Positions 61,049-64,000 of a DNA stretch of 64,000 nt are shown in pieces. Source of the DNA: Acidobacteriaceae bacterium TAA 166 (lineage in GTDB: Bacteria; Acidobacteriota; Terriglobia; Terriglobales; Acidobacteriaceae). Location: NCBI GenBank assembly GCA_000421065.1, contig ATWD01000001.1, positions 1,790,001 through 1,854,000 of the forward strand. Direction: 5' to 3'. The translations under genes and the position numbers were made by a program. The notes beneath the pieces were generated by a model. The model was given only the letters and a program-made list of their open reading frames with translations. It was not told where the DNA came from and made no database searches. Each line of letters opens with the position of its first letter. The first letter of the stretch is position 1.

Positions 61049-62347
61049 GTGCAACGTAAAAGATCATTCTTCTTCGTTCTCGCCCTTTTTTTGTTCTCTG
61101 CATGGGCTGTTGGCCAAGCATCGCAACCAGAAATAACTACCCTCTCCTCCCACGAGTACATACGCGAGTCCGTACTCGCGGAAAGAGATTTCCCATTCCT
61201 CGCGGCACTCATGCGCGACGGGCGTGTCCATAGATTGCTTGCGCGAGACAAAGCGTTATCTCAGATAACGACCACACGATGGCAGATGATTTCCTCCGCA
61301 AACCAAAGCTGCAAAGAAGACTTGCCCTGCAAAGCAGCGGCGGCAAAATTCAATTCACAGCAAATTGCCAATGTCTCCTCGGCGTTACGCCAAGCATACG
61401 AGCAGAATGGGGAGCTACGTGAATTCGTGAAACACCAAGTGGAGAACCGAAACGAGCTTTCCCTCGATCTCTCGAAGAAGGGCGCAGAGCTCCTCGTCGA
61501 TAATTGGGAGCGTTCTGCGGTCGCATTGGATCGTATCGTCGATACGTATTGCGAAGGGGCGAAACCCCGTTACGGCGAGATTGATTCGATCACCTACAAC
61601 CCGGAATCACACACGTATGCGAGCCTGATCCTCATCATTCTGGACGGTCTTCGTATCGAGGAAACTGCTTCCTCTTCGAGTACCGAATTATCAACGCTGT
61701 TTTTCGAGCCTACGCTTCGTTTTGCATTGCGGCTGCTCCAGGCCAACTCACGCGACGAGGCAGGACGTTTCTGGCCGCTGGATAAACTGCAGAACCATGC
61801 AGCGATAGAGCTTTCCAGAAATATCAAGTGGACATCTTTCCCATACACCATGATCCTTATCCCCGGAGCTGGTTCCGATGTTCCTGGGGTCTCCCTGTCA
61901 CCTTGGGGAAAGGAGAGGCTTCGGCTTGGTGTAGAGGCTTATCGCTCAGGCCTTGCGCCTTTCATCGTGGTTTCGGGCGGCTTCGTGCATCCGGCGCAGA
62001 CCCCGTTCTGTGAAGCAGTAGAGATGAAACGATATCTCATGGAGGTATACGATGTCCCGGAAGGTGCTATTTTACTGGAACCCCATGCGCGCCATACGAC
62101 AACCAATCTCCGCAATGGGGTCAGGGAGATCCTCGATTATGGTCTCCCGAAGCAAAAGCCCTTTCTGATTGTTTCCGACGCCATACAGAGCAGCTACATC
62201 GAAAGCGACGTCTTTACCAAGAGAAACATGGAGGAGCTGGGCTACCAACCTGCGACTCTAGGCAAACGCCTCTCCACCACTCAGCAAGAGGCAATGCCTT
62301 CCGAGCACTCACTCTATCGAGACCCGCTCGATCCCCTCGATCCCTAA
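61049..62347 (+). CDS. Exported DUF218/YdcF-like protein
   Basis: 432 residues, GTG 61049; AAGGAG lies 15 bases upstream, which is long. Signal peptide SFFFVLALFLFSAWAVGQ. The first 240 residues are helical with no recognised domain. The C-terminal part is the DUF218 fold: MILIPGAGSDVPGVSLSPWG, RLGVEAYRSGLAPFIVVSGGFV, EAVEMKRYLMEVYDVPEGAI, HTTTNLRNGVREIL, FLIVSDAIQSSYI. DUF218 proteins (SanA, YdcF, ElyC) act in envelope polysaccharide metabolism. It is 18 bases after the TonB receptor, so the two are co-transcribed. The N-terminal half may confer substrate specificity. Confidence 0.8.
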   Translation: MQRKRSFFFVLALFLFSAWAVGQASQPEITTLSSHEYIRESVLAERDFPFLAALMRDGRVHRLLARDKALSQITTTRWQMISSANQSCKEDLPCKAAAAKFNSQQIANVSSALRQAYEQNGELREFVKHQVENRNELSLDLSKKGAELLVDNWERSAVALDRIVDTYCEGAKPRYGEIDSITYNPESHTYASLILIILDGLRIEETASSSSTELSTLFFEPTLRFALRLLQANSRDEAGRFWPLDKLQNHAAIELSRNIKWTSFPYTMILIPGAGSDVPGVSLSPWGKERLRLGVEAYRSGLAPFIVVSGGFVHPAQTPFCEAVEMKRYLMEVYDVPEGAILLEPHARHTTTNLRNGVREILDYGLPKQKPFLIVSDAIQSSYIESDVFTKRNMEELGYQPATLGKRLSTTQQEAMPSEHSLYRDPLDPLDP

Positions 62348-63753
62348 GACCCAAAGCGCACCGCGATCACCTTGGAACGTGGTGCGCTTCCGTTCAGGTT
62401 CGTTGTTTGCAGAAGAATTTCAAACTGCGGTACGTGCCCTCTCTTGTGAATCTCCATCGAAAGAACCTGTTCTAAATGGTCATTCTCAACGAGAAATTCC
62501 GCAGCTGCTTCTGTCCCTGCGATACCAGTACCCTCCACGATTAACACTGAACCACTCCCGCTGAGATTCGGCCGCAGTGCAATAAGAGCATATGCGGCAC
62601 CGTTTGGATCTCGTGGGTCGTAGTGATACATCGGCTGCTCGTGTGGGTTTGGTAACCGGTTCAGCACACTGAATATCGTCGACTTCTGATCATTTGAGAT
62701 GGCGAAATTCAGGTTGGACTGAAACATGGAGAGCCAAGGATCTGATTCTTGAGCACCAATCAAAACAATGTTCGCTTCTTTGAGATCTACTAACTGTAGA
62801 TCACGAGCAAAGCGAATATCAGGCTTTGACAAGGCTATCTCCGGAATACGCAGCAAGGAACTTGTCAGCTCAAGATCGGCGACAGACGTAAGCCTTCGAT
62901 GCCCGATTCGTCTCGCACTTGTCTGGAGGATATCGAGAGGTGAATTGGACGGAGTGGAGAGATAACCTCGACCGATGTATTCCTGCAATGAGATTGGTTG
63001 GCCTGTAAGGTTCTCGTATAGGACGAGGCTGCTGTCCGCAGGCACAATCAGATTGCGTTTCCCCGGAGGAAAAATCTGACTCCAAAGTTGTCTCACTGAC
63101 GGAGAATCAGATTGACTAGCGGCCTGTAGTCGATGAATCTTTATCCGTTCATACGCGGCTTCTATTGCTAATAGCAAAACACAAAGAATCAGCCCCCAAA
63201 GAAATGGGGCTTGCATTCGACCAGTTCCCGGTACGTCGGCCTCAAACCTATTCTCTAAAGGCGGTGCTGCCGCGGGTGAATCGGGTATGTGGACGGTTGG
63301 GACAAAAATAGGAATATACGAGCCACGACGAAGTTCGATCCGCTGAGGTTCATTTTGGCCCTCTGCCTGAAAGTAGGCTTCCAGTCGTTGCCGTAATCGG
63401 CTCGCATGAGATCGAACGATGTTGTCTTCGGCTGAGTCGTAATCTACTCGTCGCTCGAAGACATGAATCCCGATGCGTTGTTCATTAAGCTGGTCACTTC
63501 GCCCTGCCAGCGTCTCTTCGGTAATAAATCGCAAGAAACCAGAAAGCCTGGTTGATTTTGCGAATTGTACGGATTGTGCGATCCGCTCAACGAGCTGCCA
63601 CCGAACATCGTTTGCAAACTCACTACTCTTCTGACGATCTGGAGTGGAGGAAGCAACAGACATTTTTTTCGAGACCGACCTCACAGAGAGTCTAGTCCTT
63701 CTCTGCCAATTCCACATTAACCGGTCATAAATGCGCCCGAGTGGAAGGAGCAT
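62344..63753 (-). CDS. Membrane-anchored regulator-like protein (copy B)
   Basis: ATG 63753 with GAGG six bases upstream gives 469 residues; ATG 63663 is another candidate. Same architecture as the protein at 15799: helical N-terminal block (VQFAKSTRLSGFLRFITEET, LNEQRIGIHVFERRVDYDSA, DNIVRSHASRLRQRLEAY), one membrane helix (FLWGLILCVLLLAIEAAY) and an outer domain ending SVLIVEGTGIAGTEAAAEFL...FEILLQTTNLNGSAPRSKVIAV, matching GLILYVAGAGTVGTQAASEF of the other copy. Stop overlaps that of the DUF218 gene in convergent orientation. Possibly a one-component transmembrane regulator of the neighbouring receptor locus. Not characterised to my knowledge. Confidence 0.72.
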   Translation of the reverse strand: MLLPLGRIYDRLMWNWQRRTRLSVRSVSKKMSVASSTPDRQKSSEFANDVRWQLVERIAQSVQFAKSTRLSGFLRFITEETLAGRSDQLNEQRIGIHVFERRVDYDSAEDNIVRSHASRLRQRLEAYFQAEGQNEPQRIELRRGSYIPIFVPTVHIPDSPAAAPPLENRFEADVPGTGRMQAPFLWGLILCVLLLAIEAAYERIKIHRLQAASQSDSPSVRQLWSQIFPPGKRNLIVPADSSLVLYENLTGQPISLQEYIGRGYLSTPSNSPLDILQTSARRIGHRRLTSVADLELTSSLLRIPEIALSKPDIRFARDLQLVDLKEANIVLIGAQESDPWLSMFQSNLNFAISNDQKSTIFSVLNRLPNPHEQPMYHYDPRDPNGAAYALIALRPNLSGSGSVLIVEGTGIAGTEAAAEFLVENDHLEQVLSMEIHKRGHVPQFEILLQTTNLNGSAPRSKVIAVRFGS

Positions 63754-64000
63754 TTTGTGCCTCAATGGTTCTCACATAACAAAACAGGATACCCTAACAA
63801 CAATCACTTGTTTCTGTAGCCTATTGAATCAATCGGGCTTGAAGATGGTTTGGTAGGCAACGGCGGAATGTGAGGTTCGCAGTGACCTTGGGTTGCCGTC
63901 CGGGCTGGGCGACAGGTTCGTCGCCCTGTCGAAGGTTTGTGCAGGACACGGTTGCGATAGTTGCCCTTATCCATGAACAAACCGCGTGGGCTGGGAAAGA
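63754..64000. other. Window end, no recognisable gene
   Basis: An open minus-strand frame with no stop runs to the window edge but shows Pro/Arg-rich low-complexity translation. No feature is supported. Confidence 0.4.

Noticed and set aside
1..64000. CRISPR arrays
   Set aside because: No set of regularly spaced short direct repeats was seen; the only tandem repeats are the coding duplication at 52559-54420 and a 17-bp duplication at 38026-38059.

Overview
The window looks like a chromosome segment of an acidobacterium, probably family Acidobacteriaceae (Granulicella, Terriglobus, Edaphobacter type). This rests on three very large TonB-dependent receptors that start with a carboxypeptidase-regulatory-like domain, many Tat-type export signals on hydrolases, a GH106-type rhamnosidase, and two membrane-anchored proteins of a family I associate with this phylum. 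No rRNA and no CRISPR array were seen. One tRNA (Val, GAC) is present.

Layout. 1-8.1 kb: a flavodoxin fragment at the edge, a glucose/sorbosone dehydrogenase, a LytS/LytTR-type two-component pair, a decayed xdhC, then an exported carboxylesterase and an amidohydrolase. 8.2-15.6 kb (minus strand): a redox set, consisting of two exported double-redoxin proteins, DsbD split into two genes, and thioredoxin reductase, followed by two xylose-isomerase-like TIM-barrel proteins. 15.8-22.8 kb: a membrane-anchored regulator-like protein, an AraC regulator, and a TonB receptor divergent from a DtxR-family metalloregulator. Two iron-box-like dyads lie between the last two.

23.1-37.6 kb is the most striking part. 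Five structured RNA elements match the fluoride riboswitch (crcB motif), three on the plus strand and two on the minus strand. They lie upstream of (1) a 70-aa RNA-polymerase-omega-like protein and a lone MlaE-type permease; (2) an MFS transporter and a 41-aa membrane peptide; (3) a family I inorganic pyrophosphatase (a classic fluoride target) with a membrane peptide, a phosphoesterase and a zinc-ribbon/HEAT protein; (4) a DUF211 protein and a VIT-like transporter; (5) two overlapping MutS-family ATPases, whose Walker B aspartate is asparagine in both, and an SGNH hydrolase. A ChrB-like / CDF-like / PiT operon with a leaderless palindrome-containing promoter sits inside, and a universal stress protein closes the block. 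No crcB (Fluc) or CLC-F gene is present. I read this as a fluoride-response island built from non-canonical effectors; that reading is an inference.

37.8-42.1 kb: tRNA-Val followed by a wrecked integrative conjugative element (integrase with two lesions, intact excisionase, fragments of virB4, virB10, trbJ and a relaxase, an entry-exclusion-like lipoprotein, an IS3 fragment). 42.1-62.4 kb: polysaccharide and phosphodiester utilisation. This holds a GH106 enzyme with a TonB receptor and a divergent IclR-HTH/periplasmic-binding-protein hybrid regulator; a broken immunity-like gene and a dead IS3 copy; a 1520-residue GDPD-Ig-GH54-double-repeat protein divergent from a third TonB receptor, with a nearly identical 31-bp dyad element upstream of each; then a DUF218 protein. 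A second membrane-anchored regulator-like protein ends the window.
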